Part shown: one piece after another, positions 44,530 through 54,290 of the stretch
Position numbering within the stretch: the stretch's first letter is position 1
Layout of the letters: the number at the start of each line of letters is the position of its first letter
Source of the DNA: Fervidobacterium thailandense
Lineage (GTDB): Bacteria; Thermotogota; Thermotogae; Thermotogales; Fervidobacteriaceae
DNA: 64,000 nt
NCBI RefSeq assembly: GCF_001719065.1
Contig: NZ_LWAF01000009.1
Coordinates: 1 to 64,000, forward strand
Direction: 5' to 3'
The notes under the pieces: generated by a model
Seen by the model: the letters and a program-made list of their open reading frames with translations, nothing else
Told to the model about the DNA's origin: nothing
The model's database searches: none
Made by a program: the position numbers and the translations under genes

Positions 44530-45696
44530 TCATTTCCCAACAGCCACACTTAGCTTTTTAATAATCTTGTCATCACCGGATTGGACGGTGACTATCATTT
44601 CGTAGACGCCAGGTGAAGTGAAGATCAGTCTTTCTGGCTGGATTAGCGTAGATTTTCCGAAGGGGGGAAGAAAGACACGTCTACTCGAGGCCACAAAACT
44701 GTAACCAATATCAACAATGCTGATGGTAACTCTGTCAATCTTCAAAAATCTGTTACGATTCAACTTGTTTATGAGGTTAACCCTGATACGTGCAAGTTTG
44801 TTTACTACCACCACATCATCTGCTTCGAGGTTCATTTCCAAATTGTCCAGTTTCTCTTCATGTTTCGAAGTAACTGGAACAAGTGCCTTGAACACCTTTA
44901 CACTACCATCTGATAAATACACAGTACACCCTATTTCGTGTTCGCCCTTTTCTCTCACCAGGAAACTTGCTTTGGAGCTAAATAATGCTGAACCACCGGG
45001 CTCAAGCGAGAATGTTTCAGCTTTATCTTCTTGAAACTTCTCGCCCAGAAAATCCCAGACCACGCGTACAACCTCAATTTTTTGCCGATCTTTGGTCCTG
45101 TTCACAATAAGCAAGGAAGGGGTGAACCTTTCACCAACCAGGTAGTAGGGTTCGGAGAGAATGATATAATCGATCCTCTCCTGGTACTTGAAAAGCCTCT
45201 CAGTACGTACTTCTCTACCGTTGATTTTGCACGAGACAAAGATCTTGTACTCACCAGCTTCGAGGTTTGATAACGTTACATCCTTTCCGAGTTCGTAAAC
45301 AAGCCTTTTCCCAAGACCGGTTACATTGCTGTTAATCGCACGCGGGTAGGAAAACTCAAACACGGTCTTGTTCTCGGAATAGAGCTTGATGTAGAAATCA
45401 CTGAGGATGAAGTCCTTGTCCCTTCTACCGGTGTTAACGATGTACACCTTCGCAAAAATAGGATCCGGGGCCAGGTACTCCACCTTGCTCAATTCAACTA
45501 CCAGCTGTAAACTTTCAACGATGTTTGAATATGTTTGCGGTGAAACACGCTGAACAAAAAACATGAAGGTAAAAACAAGGAGGACTATCATAATATTAAG
45601 AAAGAGGAAGCGAAAGCTCCTCTTTCTCATTTCACCGTACGTTCTTCTAATCTCAGCTTCCTTCTCCTCGCGGTACTTTCTCGGATCCACTGGCAA
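44530..45696 (-). CDS. Single-pass membrane protein with beta-rich exterior, unknown
   Basis: 388 residues. A basic N-terminus (about 1-27), one TM (about 28-48; FRFLFLNIMIVLLVFTFMFF), then about 340 residues of beta-sandwich-like sequence (repeated strands such as FTPSLLIVNRTKDRQKIEVVRV), without a recognised family. TTG start preceded by GAGGAGG. Sits between pilB and ahcY, so a pilus or envelope role is possible but positional only. Confidence 0.65.
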   Translation of the reverse strand: MPVDPRKYREEKEAEIRRTYGEMRKRSFRFLFLNIMIVLLVFTFMFFVQRVSPQTYSNIVESLQLVVELSKVEYLAPDPIFAKVYIVNTGRRDKDFILSDFYIKLYSENKTVFEFSYPRAINSNVTGLGKRLVYELGKDVTLSNLEAGEYKIFVSCKINGREVRTERLFKYQERIDYIILSEPYYLVGERFTPSLLIVNRTKDRQKIEVVRVVWDFLGEKFQEDKAETFSLEPGGSALFSSKASFLVREKGEHEIGCTVYLSDGSVKVFKALVPVTSKHEEKLDNLEMNLEADDVVVVNKLARIRVNLINKLNRNRFLKIDRVTISIVDIGYSFVASSRRVFLPPFGKSTLIQPERLIFTSPGVYEMIVTVQSGDDKIIKKLSVAVGK

Positions 45697-45699
45697 AGA

Positions 45700-47406
45700 T
45701 CACTCCTCCTCTTCCCCAACTATTGATAGCACTTCTTGGATGGTTGTCTCGCCGTTGAGAACTTTGTAAAGGCCATCCTGGAACATAGTCTTCATGCCGC
45801 CCGCTTTAGCAAGTTTCTCGATCTCGACCATCGATAATCCCTTCTGTATCGCCCGCCGGATCTCGTCGTTTACAACGAGCACCTCGGCCACCGCCGTTCG
45901 ACCCTTGTATCCGGTGTTGTTACACGCTTGACAACCCTTTCCCACATACTGGAACGGTTCCAAATCCGGGAACATCTTCCGTGCCTTTTCGGCAAATTTC
46001 GGCGGTAGTTCCTCACGTTCCCTACATTTTTCACAGACCTTTCTCACGAGCCTCTGACCTATCACACCGATAAGTGATGCTGAAATCAACGACGGATCAA
46101 GCCCCATATTTACAAGCCTATCGATCGCACCGGCAGCGGTGTTGGTGTGCAACGTCGACAAGACCAAGTGTCCGGTAAGCGAGGCTTCGATCGCGAGCTG
46201 GGCCGTTTCGGTATCCCTGATCTCACCCACCATGATTATATCCGGGTCTTGCCTCAGGAACGCCCTCAGATACTTTGCAAAGGTCAAGCCGATTTCCGGA
46301 TTGACCTGACACTGGGTGATACCGTCAATCGTGTACTCCACAGGGTCTTCGGCCGTAACGATGTTCACGTCCTCGGAATTCAGCGAATTGATTATGGCCA
46401 CGAGAGTTGTTGACTTACCGCTCCCTGTGGGTCCGGTAACGAGGATTATACCGTAAGGATGCTCAATCAACCTCTGAATTCGCTCGTAGTTGTACGGAGA
46501 GTAACCCAAATCCTCGAGTTTCTTCTTTGATGAGGACACTTTCAAAATCCTCATAACAACCTTCTCACCGTGCACCGACGGCATCGTGGAAACACGCAAG
46601 TCAAATTGCTCCTCGCCCTTTTTCACAAAAAATTTTCCATCCTGAGGAAGCCTCCGCTCGACAATGTCAAGCCCTGAGAGAATCTTTATTCGTGAGACCA
46701 CAGCCGAGTGCATCGAACGCGGATATTCCGTTATTCTTCTAAGAACACCGTCAATCCTGTACCTTACAACCACGTTCTTCCGTTGCGGTTCTATGTGTAT
46801 ATCGCTCGCGTCCAACTCAATTGCATGATCAACTATGTTCGACACAAGCTTAACCACCGGTGTCTCTTCTTCGGTAACCTCAGGTTCAGTTTCTTTTTCA
46901 AGCTCCTGCTGAACCTCACTTTGGTAAACGACGTCCTGGATAGCCTCCGAAAACGGCTGACTCACGAAGCCATGGAGTACCCTATCGTACATTATTTCAA
47001 AAAGACTCGGTGGCATCAGGTAAAATTCAACATCCTTCCCGAGTCTAAACTTCACACGTCGCCTTATGACCGGGATCTCGTAAACGTTGTCTACGCCTAG
47101 GATTATTCTACCATCATGTTCATCTATCGGGATGACCTTCAGTTCGTTTACCAAATCTTTCGGAAAGGACCTCGCAAACTCTTCGTTTATCTTCGGTTCG
47201 TGAGTGCAGGCAGTAACTCCGAACTGTTCAGCCAGTGCTTTTACGATATCATCCCACGTACAGTAACCCATCTGGACGAGTACTTCTCCCAGTGGCTTTT
47301 TTAGATCTTTCTGGAGCTCGAGAGCCCTTTCGAGTTCTAAGGATGTGATTATGCCTTTCTCGATAAGAACATCTCCCAAACGTTTTGGCTTCTTTTCCTG
47401 CTCCAC
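45700..47406 (-). CDS. pilB: Type IV pilus / type II secretion assembly ATPase
   Basis: 568 residues. N-terminal MSHA-biogenesis-type domain (GDVLIEKGIITSLELERALELQ), T2SSE ATPase core with Walker A GPTGSGKSTTL, Asp box EDPVEY, Walker B VGEIRDTETAQLAIEASLTGHLVLSTLHTN and the tetracysteine CEKC...CQACNNTGYKGR. Drives pilus polymerisation; needed for DNA uptake and twitching. GTG start. The pilin genes are not in the window. Confidence 0.95.
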   Translation of the reverse strand: MEQEKKPKRLGDVLIEKGIITSLELERALELQKDLKKPLGEVLVQMGYCTWDDIVKALAEQFGVTACTHEPKINEEFARSFPKDLVNELKVIPIDEHDGRIILGVDNVYEIPVIRRRVKFRLGKDVEFYLMPPSLFEIMYDRVLHGFVSQPFSEAIQDVVYQSEVQQELEKETEPEVTEEETPVVKLVSNIVDHAIELDASDIHIEPQRKNVVVRYRIDGVLRRITEYPRSMHSAVVSRIKILSGLDIVERRLPQDGKFFVKKGEEQFDLRVSTMPSVHGEKVVMRILKVSSSKKKLEDLGYSPYNYERIQRLIEHPYGIILVTGPTGSGKSTTLVAIINSLNSEDVNIVTAEDPVEYTIDGITQCQVNPEIGLTFAKYLRAFLRQDPDIIMVGEIRDTETAQLAIEASLTGHLVLSTLHTNTAAGAIDRLVNMGLDPSLISASLIGVIGQRLVRKVCEKCREREELPPKFAEKARKMFPDLEPFQYVGKGCQACNNTGYKGRTAVAEVLVVNDEIRRAIQKGLSMVEIEKLAKAGGMKTMFQDGLYKVLNGETTIQEVLSIVGEEEE

Positions 47407-47420
47407 CCTCTTACACCCCT

Positions 47421-48485
47421 TTATTCACCCGAACGACCCTTGTACTCGAGTCCGAACTTGTAAATCGCAGGAATATCGTCCTCGCTTTTGCCGAATTTCT
47501 CCTCAACGTCAAACTTCGTAGCGATAACCGTTACCCTCATTTCGTCTTCGGCAAGTTCGTCATCGATCACCATTCCAAACTTCATATCCGCGTCTTCACT
47601 GCAGGTTTGTTTTACGATCATTGCCGCCTCTTGCATTTCCTGAAGCGTCGCGTTACGTGGAGCTGAGATGTTTAAGATGATCGAACGTGCGTTCTCAATC
47701 GGATAGTCCAGGAGCTTGTTGTCCAGGGCCTTTCTTGCAGCATCAAAGACTCTCTTCTCACCCTTACCAACGCCGATTCCCAGCATCGCGTTACCCGCAT
47801 TCCTCATGACCGATTCAACGTCGGCAAAGTCCAAATTGATATAACCACGTTTCATGATAAGGTCAGAAATTCCCTTCACACCTTGGTGGAGTATCTCATC
47901 GGCCGTTGCGAAAGCGTCCACAATGGTTGTTGTAGGTGAGAGTTGTTCCAAAAGTTTGTTGTTGCTTATCTTTATGAGCGTGTCAACCCTTCCGGAGATC
48001 TTCTTAATCCCTTCAAGTGCAACGTTCCAGCGCGGAGTCCCCTCAAAAAAGAAGGGCATCGTAACGATCGCTACAGTCAATATCCCAAGGTTCCGAGCAA
48101 TCTCCGCAATGACCGGTGCGGCACCGGTTCCTGTTCCTCCACCAAAACCAGCGGTGATGAAAAGCATGTCGGTACCGTGAAGAATGTCTTCGAGCTTTTT
48201 CCTGTCCTCAAGTGCCGCTTCTTCTCCTATCTTCGGATTACCGCCTGCTCCCAATCCCTTCGTGAGCTTCTCACCGATCTGAATGGTGATATCCGCCTTA
48301 CTCACCTCAAGTACCTGAGCATCCGTGTTCACCGCTATCAAAGTTACTCCGCGAAGTCCAACCTCAGCCATCCGGTTAATCGCGTTGCAACCGGCCCCGC
48401 CAACACCTATCACTTTGATAACCGGCACACCAGGGGTTCGTTCATGCACACTGGACTTTTGTTCTTTTTCTATAATGAACGGCAT
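47421..48485 (-). CDS. ftsZ: Cell division protein FtsZ
   Basis: 354 residues. Tubulin-like GTPase forming the division ring: GVGGAGCNAINRM, signature GGGTGTGAAPVIAE, T7-loop NLDFADVESVMRNAG. Short C-terminal tail ending with a plausible FtsA-binding peptide. Follows ftsA by 35 bp. Confidence 0.98.
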   Translation of the reverse strand: MPFIIEKEQKSSVHERTPGVPVIKVIGVGGAGCNAINRMAEVGLRGVTLIAVNTDAQVLEVSKADITIQIGEKLTKGLGAGGNPKIGEEAALEDRKKLEDILHGTDMLFITAGFGGGTGTGAAPVIAEIARNLGILTVAIVTMPFFFEGTPRWNVALEGIKKISGRVDTLIKISNNKLLEQLSPTTTIVDAFATADEILHQGVKGISDLIMKRGYINLDFADVESVMRNAGNAMLGIGVGKGEKRVFDAARKALDNKLLDYPIENARSIILNISAPRNATLQEMQEAAMIVKQTCSEDADMKFGMVIDDELAEDEMRVTVIATKFDVEEKFGKSEDDIPAIYKFGLEYKGRSGE

Positions 48486-48520
48486 TACCGTCCCTCCCCT
48501 TCTCCTCCAAGTTGAATAAG

Positions 48521-49798
48521 TTACTGACCGAATATTTTGCCGAGCGTTTCCGAAAGTTTCTTGAAGAATTTCGGAGATGATTTCTTCTGCTTTTCCATTA
48601 GCATTGGTGAATATATACTCCGCTCCTTCTGGTAGACGAGTATGTTACCAAACACCGGTGCGTAGAGCGGGCTAAAAACGTCGTGTTCGTATCCTTCGCA
48701 CTTGAATAGTTCCGTATCGTAAAGCGAACCGGTTCTAACAGGGCATTTGAAAACCTCCGTTGCCAAAGCTTCCACCCTTTGTAGCATGGCACCGCCACCG
48801 GTGAGCACGAAACCACCAGGCACACCAACGTCGGCAAATTCCGGGTACTTGGCCACAATATCCTTGTACAGTTTCTTTATCTTCATGAATATTTCCCTCA
48901 TCCGCGCGTAGATGATCCTGGCCAAGAATTCTTTGGTCGTTTTCATAACCGTTCTTCCATCAAGCCCTTTGTATTCGATTGGTGTTGGCTCAACCCCCAT
49001 GAAAACTGCAACACCGTAAGTCTTAAGGAGTCTTTCGGCCTCCTGAACGGAAGTTTTCAAGACCACCGCTATATCCTTTATCACGTGCTTCATCGCCATG
49101 TCGATTCGATTCAACTCCACAGGTGTGTTCGCGTAGTACAGAGTTACTAACGTCGCGTTGTACCCGAGGTCCACGTGGATGACTCCCCTGTCTTTCTCCA
49201 CGTTCGATAAGACCGCCTCGGCCGTCGACACGAACGAAATGTAGTACTCTGCCTCACCGATGATGTCTTTTGTCGCATATTCCACGACGTTTTTGTAGTT
49301 TTCATCCCCCATTACAACGGAATAAACGGCAGTTAACTTTCTTGCCTTCATCCCGACGGGGTTAACCACTATCCTCCGATCATCCAAGACGTACTTTTTA
49401 ACAAACAAATGGAGAGAATTTTTTTCATTACCTTCAAACAGATGACTCAACAAGTTATCGGTTAGCTGTGTCACGTGCTCCTCGTTTACGTACACCGGTT
49501 CCTTGTCGCTGAGCATTATCTCCTCGGTGAGTTCGGTGAGTGTAAAATTTCCGCAGCTTGAAGAAACCAACAACTCACCTTTAAGCTCCCGCTGGAGCTG
49601 TCCCTCCAAATCCTCTATCAGCTGCGTCATCGACTCGTTGAGTGCCACTACGTCTTTAATTTCTCCGTTTTCAATGCCACGCGTCTTGGTGTTAGCGAAC
49701 GCCAGAACGTTTCCTGAACCTTCCGAGAAATCAACGACAACCCCTTTTATACTATCATTTCCTATATCCAAAGAGATAATCTCATACGTTTTCGGCAT
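48521..49798 (-). CDS. ftsA: Cell division protein FtsA
   Basis: 425 residues. Actin-like ATPase tethering FtsZ to the membrane: SLDIGNDSIKGVV, VIHVDLGYNATLV, GGFVLTGGGAMLQRVEALA; ends in a lysine-rich amphipathic tail (KFFKKLSETLGKIFGQ), the probable membrane-targeting helix. ATG 49798 behind AGGGGTG; the ORF extends to 49831. Confidence 0.96.
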   Translation of the reverse strand: MPKTYEIISLDIGNDSIKGVVVDFSEGSGNVLAFANTKTRGIENGEIKDVVALNESMTQLIEDLEGQLQRELKGELLVSSSCGNFTLTELTEEIMLSDKEPVYVNEEHVTQLTDNLLSHLFEGNEKNSLHLFVKKYVLDDRRIVVNPVGMKARKLTAVYSVVMGDENYKNVVEYATKDIIGEAEYYISFVSTAEAVLSNVEKDRGVIHVDLGYNATLVTLYYANTPVELNRIDMAMKHVIKDIAVVLKTSVQEAERLLKTYGVAVFMGVEPTPIEYKGLDGRTVMKTTKEFLARIIYARMREIFMKIKKLYKDIVAKYPEFADVGVPGGFVLTGGGAMLQRVEALATEVFKCPVRTGSLYDTELFKCEGYEHDVFSPLYAPVFGNILVYQKERSIYSPMLMEKQKKSSPKFFKKLSETLGKIFGQ

Positions 49799-49848
49799 CT
49801 TATCACCCCTTATCTTATATTGAAAACGCACACCAGAAGTATCTGCGA

Positions 49849-50355
49849 CTAACCAATCTTATAAAGCTTTCCGTTGTTGAAAAGATAAAGCACCTTCGGA
49901 TTCAAATATTGGTGAGTAACTTCCAACACCTTTATACAACTCCGCAAGTCAACCAAAGACAAGATTTTAACCACGGCGGAGTTGTCCAAAGTTAGGTACT
50001 TCTTCTCAAAGTTTATCTCGAATACAAATTCGGGAATCTTGTCCGGAAGTACGCCTTTCACTCCTTCAACAATACCCTTCTCGGGATCGACTTTTGCGTT
50101 CGTCACAACAACCGGAAACGAGAGGTCTTCGGGAGAGTGTAGGTCGTATATGCGTGCATCTTTATCAACCATCCAAAACCGCCCATCGAATCTTACAGAA
50201 AACCAGTATTCTCTAACCATACCTGTCGATGGTGACATCGTCGTGTGCGTTGATTCCTTCCGGGAGAACCTTTGCGTAGCCGTACCGAGCGAGTTGAAGA
50301 TAAATATTATTAGAGATAGTAGATAAATAACGAGGAACAATCTGTACCTCTTCAT
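49849..50355 (-). CDS. Candidate FtsQ-like division protein
   Basis: 168 residues from ATG 50355 (AGGAGAG upstream). Basic short N-terminus, one TM (about 5-24, LFLVIYLLSLIIFIFNSLG), then a small exterior domain with WMVDKDARIYD...FPVVVTNAKVD, which recalls the D-x-D/G and P-V-V-x pattern of FtsQ/DivIB beta-domains, and KVLEVTHQYLNPKVLYLFNNGKLY. The N-terminal POTRA segment is shorter than usual. Position directly before ftsA-ftsZ supports the assignment, but similarity is weak by eye. Confidence 0.5.
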   Translation of the reverse strand: MKRYRLFLVIYLLSLIIFIFNSLGTATQRFSRKESTHTTMSPSTGMVREYWFSVRFDGRFWMVDKDARIYDLHSPEDLSFPVVVTNAKVDPEKGIVEGVKGVLPDKIPEFVFEINFEKKYLTLDNSAVVKILSLVDLRSCIKVLEVTHQYLNPKVLYLFNNGKLYKIG

Positions 50356-50521
50356 AACTACTCTCCTGGAGACGAGATCGGAATGATTTTTAACCAACTA
50401 ATGCGAACCTTAAACATATTGTATCACAAAATTACAGGCTGGGTGAAGCATCAATTTTAAGCGGTTGGTGATATAATTATCTTGGAAGGCGTATAAAATT
50501 TTACGTTTGGGGGGACTCGCA

Positions 50522-52519
50522 ATGGGATTTTTACGCTCTTTATCTCTTATCTCTTCGATCAAAGTTCCTTTGAAACTTCCCGCGCGAGAGCTGTCAAGGT
50601 GCTTATCCTTCATAACGTTTATGCTGTTCTTTGTCAGTACATTTTCACTTGGTGCAATAATCGTCTATCGGAGTGGTCAACTACTCCAGGGAAATCCCAT
50701 CTCCGTCGACAACGATTTTCTGACAGTGGACTCTCCATTCGGAAAAGTGCAGATTTCAAAGAACGAGGTCTCGTGCATCATATTCGATGAAACGCTCACT
50801 TCCTTGGACAATCCTTCTGAGCTCAACCTTGGTGGCAGAAAAATTGAAGGTTACCTCATGGAGATGAAATCTGGCACGATCAGGTTCAGAACCTGGTTCG
50901 GTCAAGTTATCGTCAGGGATTTGAAAAATGTTGCGTACGTTGGCTTTGTGGAAAAACCACTTCCCCAGCTCTCCAGACAGGGCCCAATCAATATCGAGAT
51001 AACGGTTGCAAACCGATTCACCGTTAACCTTGTTTCTGGGGAGATGTACTCCGGTGTAAGCCTAAAGCTCGTTGAAGACTACATAGTGCTAACGGATCCG
51101 AGTAAGAACGAATTTTACTTTCGTAACACCGCAGTTGAGGACGTGTACATTCCATCCGACCAAGCCCGTGGATACGACCTTGTTATCACAAAAACGGGAA
51201 AAAAACTTTACGGTATCGTCAACCTGCTAAGCAACCAATTGTACCAGATCACGGGAATATGGGGAACCGAGGTCGTACCCGTCGACAGCGTTGCCTTCAC
51301 CACTTGCAAAGCAAAGCCCGACGAAACGAGTATTGATCCTCTCACATCCGCACTGCAATCACTCGAATACGACAAGGATGGTATTGCAACCACCGGAGCG
51401 AAAACGCCGCTAACCGTTGATGGAAAGAAAATCCAAACGATAAAGATTTACGACAAGGAAATAACTGACCCGCGAACTGGGATCGTTTTTGTTTACGTCC
51501 CGGGTGGAACATTCAAGATGGGTGCGGACAAATCGTGGGGAAACGTTGAAGATGATGAAATGCCAAGTCGCGAAGTCTACGTTTCCGGGTTCTACATATC
51601 GAAATACCCCATCACTGTAAAGCAATACCTTGATTTTCTCAGAGCTGCGCAATTACCAGTTGGTACTTCGGTTTCGAATGGCCGGTTCATATTACCCGTA
51701 TCTTTGGACTTCCTGGGCCAAAAGATTAATGTAAGCTACACTGCGCAAAAAGGGGCGCTCAACTTCCCGATAACCGGTGTAAATTGGAAATCAGCCAACC
51801 TTTTCTGCAATTGGGCCGGTTATCAGCTACCCACCGAAGCGCAATGGGAAAAGGCCGCTCGAGGAAGGGATGGTAGACGATATCCCTGGGGAAACACCGA
51901 AGTTAAGCGTCATAACAATGGAAAACTAGATTACAACGTCAACGAATTCGAAAATACCGACGTTTCACCTTACGGTGTTGTAAACACGTACGGGTTTCCC
52001 ATCGAATTTTGCCGAGATTATTACGATAAAGACGCTTATAAACGGTTACCCAACGAAAATCCTTTCAACGCATCGGGAACCATGGTAGTAGGACGAGTCG
52101 GTACGTTATCGGGTCGCATCACCGACAGAATACCCATCAGCCCTGACGAGGAAAGACAGGACTTCACATTCAGGGTTGTGATACCAGCCGACAAAGTGAA
52201 CGAGATCTTTCAAACTCCCTTAAAGAACAAGTTCATCGGTGCCACGCTCTTTACGGTCAATGATGCCATAAAAAGGGAGTACAAGCTGAGATCCGAAGGA
52301 CTTTACGTTGCCTTTGTTGAGAAAGGTTCACCGGCTGAGAGTGCCGGTTTGAAAACCGGAGACGTTATCACAACGGTCGACGGAAAAACAGTCAAAACAC
52401 TTGATGAGCTCTCGAAAATCCTCTCAAACAAGAGGATACGCGAAACCTTAAAACTGACGGTTGACAGATCCGGTAATCGAGTTAACCTCACCGTAAGACT
52501 TGGTGAATGGTCCTTCTAA
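50522..52519 (+). CDS. Exported FGE-sulfatase-domain protein fused to a PDZ domain
   Basis: About 665 residues. Signal or anchor (about 25-45), then a beta-rich unknown region (about 45-310), a formylglycine-generating-enzyme (SUMF1)-type domain (about 316-510; VPGGTFKMGADKSWGN, FYISKYPITVKQYL, GVNWKSANLFCNWAGYQLPTEAQWEKAARG, RRYPWGN) and a C-terminal PDZ (about 575-665; GLYVAFVEKGSPAESAGLKTGDVITTVDGKTV). Only one Cys pair is visible in the FGE domain (FCNWAG, FCRDYY), so oxidase activity is doubtful; it may bind rather than modify. ATG 50522 follows a G-rich site. Solitary plus-strand gene, convergent with the macrodomain gene. Confidence 0.85.
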   Translation: MGFLRSLSLISSIKVPLKLPARELSRCLSFITFMLFFVSTFSLGAIIVYRSGQLLQGNPISVDNDFLTVDSPFGKVQISKNEVSCIIFDETLTSLDNPSELNLGGRKIEGYLMEMKSGTIRFRTWFGQVIVRDLKNVAYVGFVEKPLPQLSRQGPINIEITVANRFTVNLVSGEMYSGVSLKLVEDYIVLTDPSKNEFYFRNTAVEDVYIPSDQARGYDLVITKTGKKLYGIVNLLSNQLYQITGIWGTEVVPVDSVAFTTCKAKPDETSIDPLTSALQSLEYDKDGIATTGAKTPLTVDGKKIQTIKIYDKEITDPRTGIVFVYVPGGTFKMGADKSWGNVEDDEMPSREVYVSGFYISKYPITVKQYLDFLRAAQLPVGTSVSNGRFILPVSLDFLGQKINVSYTAQKGALNFPITGVNWKSANLFCNWAGYQLPTEAQWEKAARGRDGRRYPWGNTEVKRHNNGKLDYNVNEFENTDVSPYGVVNTYGFPIEFCRDYYDKDAYKRLPNENPFNASGTMVVGRVGTLSGRITDRIPISPDEERQDFTFRVVIPADKVNEIFQTPLKNKFIGATLFTVNDAIKREYKLRSEGLYVAFVEKGSPAESAGLKTGDVITTVDGKTVKTLDELSKILSNKRIRETLKLTVDRSGNRVNLTVRLGEWSF

Positions 52520-52526
52520 CGATTAA

Positions 52527-53084
52527 CTAAGATTGGATGATCTGCTCAAGAGCTTCGCGGAGTTTCTTTATTTTGGAAGGATCAATATCGCAAAAGATGA
52601 CCGTTTCGAGAGGACCAACATAGTTAGTAAAGTATTCCTTGATGAACTCCTTGACGACGTTCACAAACCGTTCAAGGGGATAACCGAAGATTCCCGTTCC
52701 AACGAGTGGAAGGGCTATTGATTTTATCGAAAGTTGTTTCGCCGTTTCGAAGATGTTTAGCAAACAGTTCCTCAGCACTTCGTCACTGCTTGGGGAGTCA
52801 CCGATCGGCCCAACAGTGTGAATTACAAACTTTGCGGGCAACTTCCCAGCACCTGTGACGGCAACTCCACCCGGTGGGACAGGACCATGCTTGGCAACAT
52901 ATTCATCACTTTCAGCCTGGATCTCGTACCCACCGGCTCTTACAATCGCTCCAGCGACTCCTCCTCCGTGCTTTAGATGTGAATTTGCAGCGTTCACAAT
53001 AGCGTCAACGTTTTCTCTTGTTATATCAGAACTCCTGAAAACAAACCTCACACGCCCGAACACAATCTCCCTCTCGCCCATCAT
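52527..53084 (-). CDS. Macrodomain (ADP-ribose-binding) protein
   Basis: 185 residues. DAIVNAANSHLKHGGGVAGAIVRAGG near residue 30, VAVTGAGKLPAKFVIHTVGP, and LPLVGTGIFGYPLERFV, the three macro-domain loops, are intact. Binds or removes ADP-ribose from proteins or nucleic acid in relatives; substrate unknown here. Adjacent to a decayed IS, so possibly gained with it. Confidence 0.92.
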   Translation of the reverse strand: MMGEREIVFGRVRFVFRSSDITRENVDAIVNAANSHLKHGGGVAGAIVRAGGYEIQAESDEYVAKHGPVPPGGVAVTGAGKLPAKFVIHTVGPIGDSPSSDEVLRNCLLNIFETAKQLSIKSIALPLVGTGIFGYPLERFVNVVKEFIKEYFTNYVGPLETVIFCDIDPSKIKKLREALEQIIQS

Positions 53085-53137
53085 TTGTCACCCCCGTTCC
53101 CCAAGCTCCAAACTTCGAGCAACTTCGCAGGATAATA

Positions 53138-53170
53138 AAGCAATGAGCCCCAGACCGCGGCTCATCGCTT
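53138..53170 (-). terminator. Minus-strand terminator-like hairpin
   Basis: Stem GCAATGAGCC (53140-53149) with GGCTCATCGC (53159-53168), one mismatch; on the minus strand the exit side reads CTTTATTATC. It would stop transcription coming from the IS remnant before the macrodomain gene. Confidence 0.7.
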
Positions 53171-53297
53171 TTCGCTTTACTTCGCCAGTATTTTGAACAT
53201 TGGCAAGTTGAGTGTTGAAATTGGGCGTACAACGGAAAAGTTGGAAATGTCTTGACCTCCTCCCGTACTGAAGTGCGAGGATTCTTCGTGCGATATG

Positions 53298-54290
53298 TCA
53301 GCTTACTAACCTTAACCGCACCGGACTGGCCAAAGCCACTACTCCTACTCCCTCTACCGAGCTCGGAGATACCTTCTTGAGTATGTTCATCGCTCCGTTT
53401 ACATCTGCGTTTAAGACCATTCCACAGCTTGAGCAAACATACAAACCTCGGTGTTTCCTGTTGGTTTTATCAACTACCCCTCAACACGAACAACTTTGCG
53501 ATGTGTATGCTTCATCAATTTGGATGACTTGAATACCATAGGCTTTGGCTTTGTATTTTAGCTTTTGCAAAAACTTACCATACGGCATCTGATGAAGCTT
53601 TTGGTTGTTTTGGCTTCCAATATCGATGTTAGTTATCCCATGGTTAAGTTTACCAACAACTATTACTCCAACACCATTTTTGACACAATAGTCGACAATA
53701 CCCTTTGATGCTTTGTGCACAAAGTCGTTAACGTAGTTTTGTACGTATCGATGGAGTCTGTGTAGTCGCTTAGAAGTCTTGAGCTTTTGTCTGACGAGCA
53801 CGGACTTTAGCTTAGTTGTTTTCTTGTTCACCAGCCTGAGTTTGGAAAGTAGTATCCTACCATCGACGATAAAGCTCTTAATTCCATCGGTGCACGTTGC
53901 AAAGTTGCTAACACCCAGGTCGATGGCTAAAATCTTGCGCTCGTTTAGCTCTGGCCGGCCTTTGAAATCTTGGATAGGTTCCCTGTAGATTATCCTGAGC
54001 GAATAAGAGATGTTTCCAAAAGCTTGATACGGAACAAGTTCAACTTGCTGAATCTTCACTGAATCGAGCGATAGAGTTTTGGGCAACTCTATCCATACGT
54101 ACTCGGACTCGATTCCGTGGGCTGATTTGAGGTAGTCCTTGGTTTGCTTTGAGAGAGACAGTCTGAGCTTGCGACCAACGACTTTGAAACCGTTCTGTTT
54201 CCAAGTCACTGGGAAATGTCCGTCCTTGGGCTGGTAGTGTGGACGTTTGGTATGCTTATCGAACGTATTCTTCCAAGCAACTTGAAATTT
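53298..54290 (-). pseudogene. tnpB: tnpB remnant (RNA-guided nuclease ancestor), 5' deleted and stop inside
   Basis: In-frame protein resumes at about 54290 with FQVAWKNTFDKHTK and runs through GRKLRLSLSKQ, RuvC-I AIDLGVSNFATC, VVGKLNHG (where the RuvC-II Glu is expected but not seen at the usual place), then SQSCSC followed by an in-frame TGA (53481-53483). The same frame continues: GVVDKTNRKHRG, CSSCG, NADVNGAMNIL (RuvC-III Asp) and ends at TGA 53298-53300. The TGA stands where the second Cys of the first zinc pair belongs. The first 40-60 residues are missing, and no start remains. A 242-codon open frame (53481-54209) beginning GTG is what stays open. Confidence 0.9.

Noticed and set aside
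53026-53436. 136-codon minus-strand frame between the macrodomain gene and tnpB
   Set aside because: It is the wrong frame of the tnpB 3' end; the correct frame shows CSSCG and NADVNG.
53481-53483. Selenocysteine at the tnpB TGA
   Set aside because: The TGA is at a Cys position, but the gene is also 5' deleted, no SECIS-like hairpin was sought or seen just downstream, and transposase zinc fingers are not known selenoproteins; decay is simpler.
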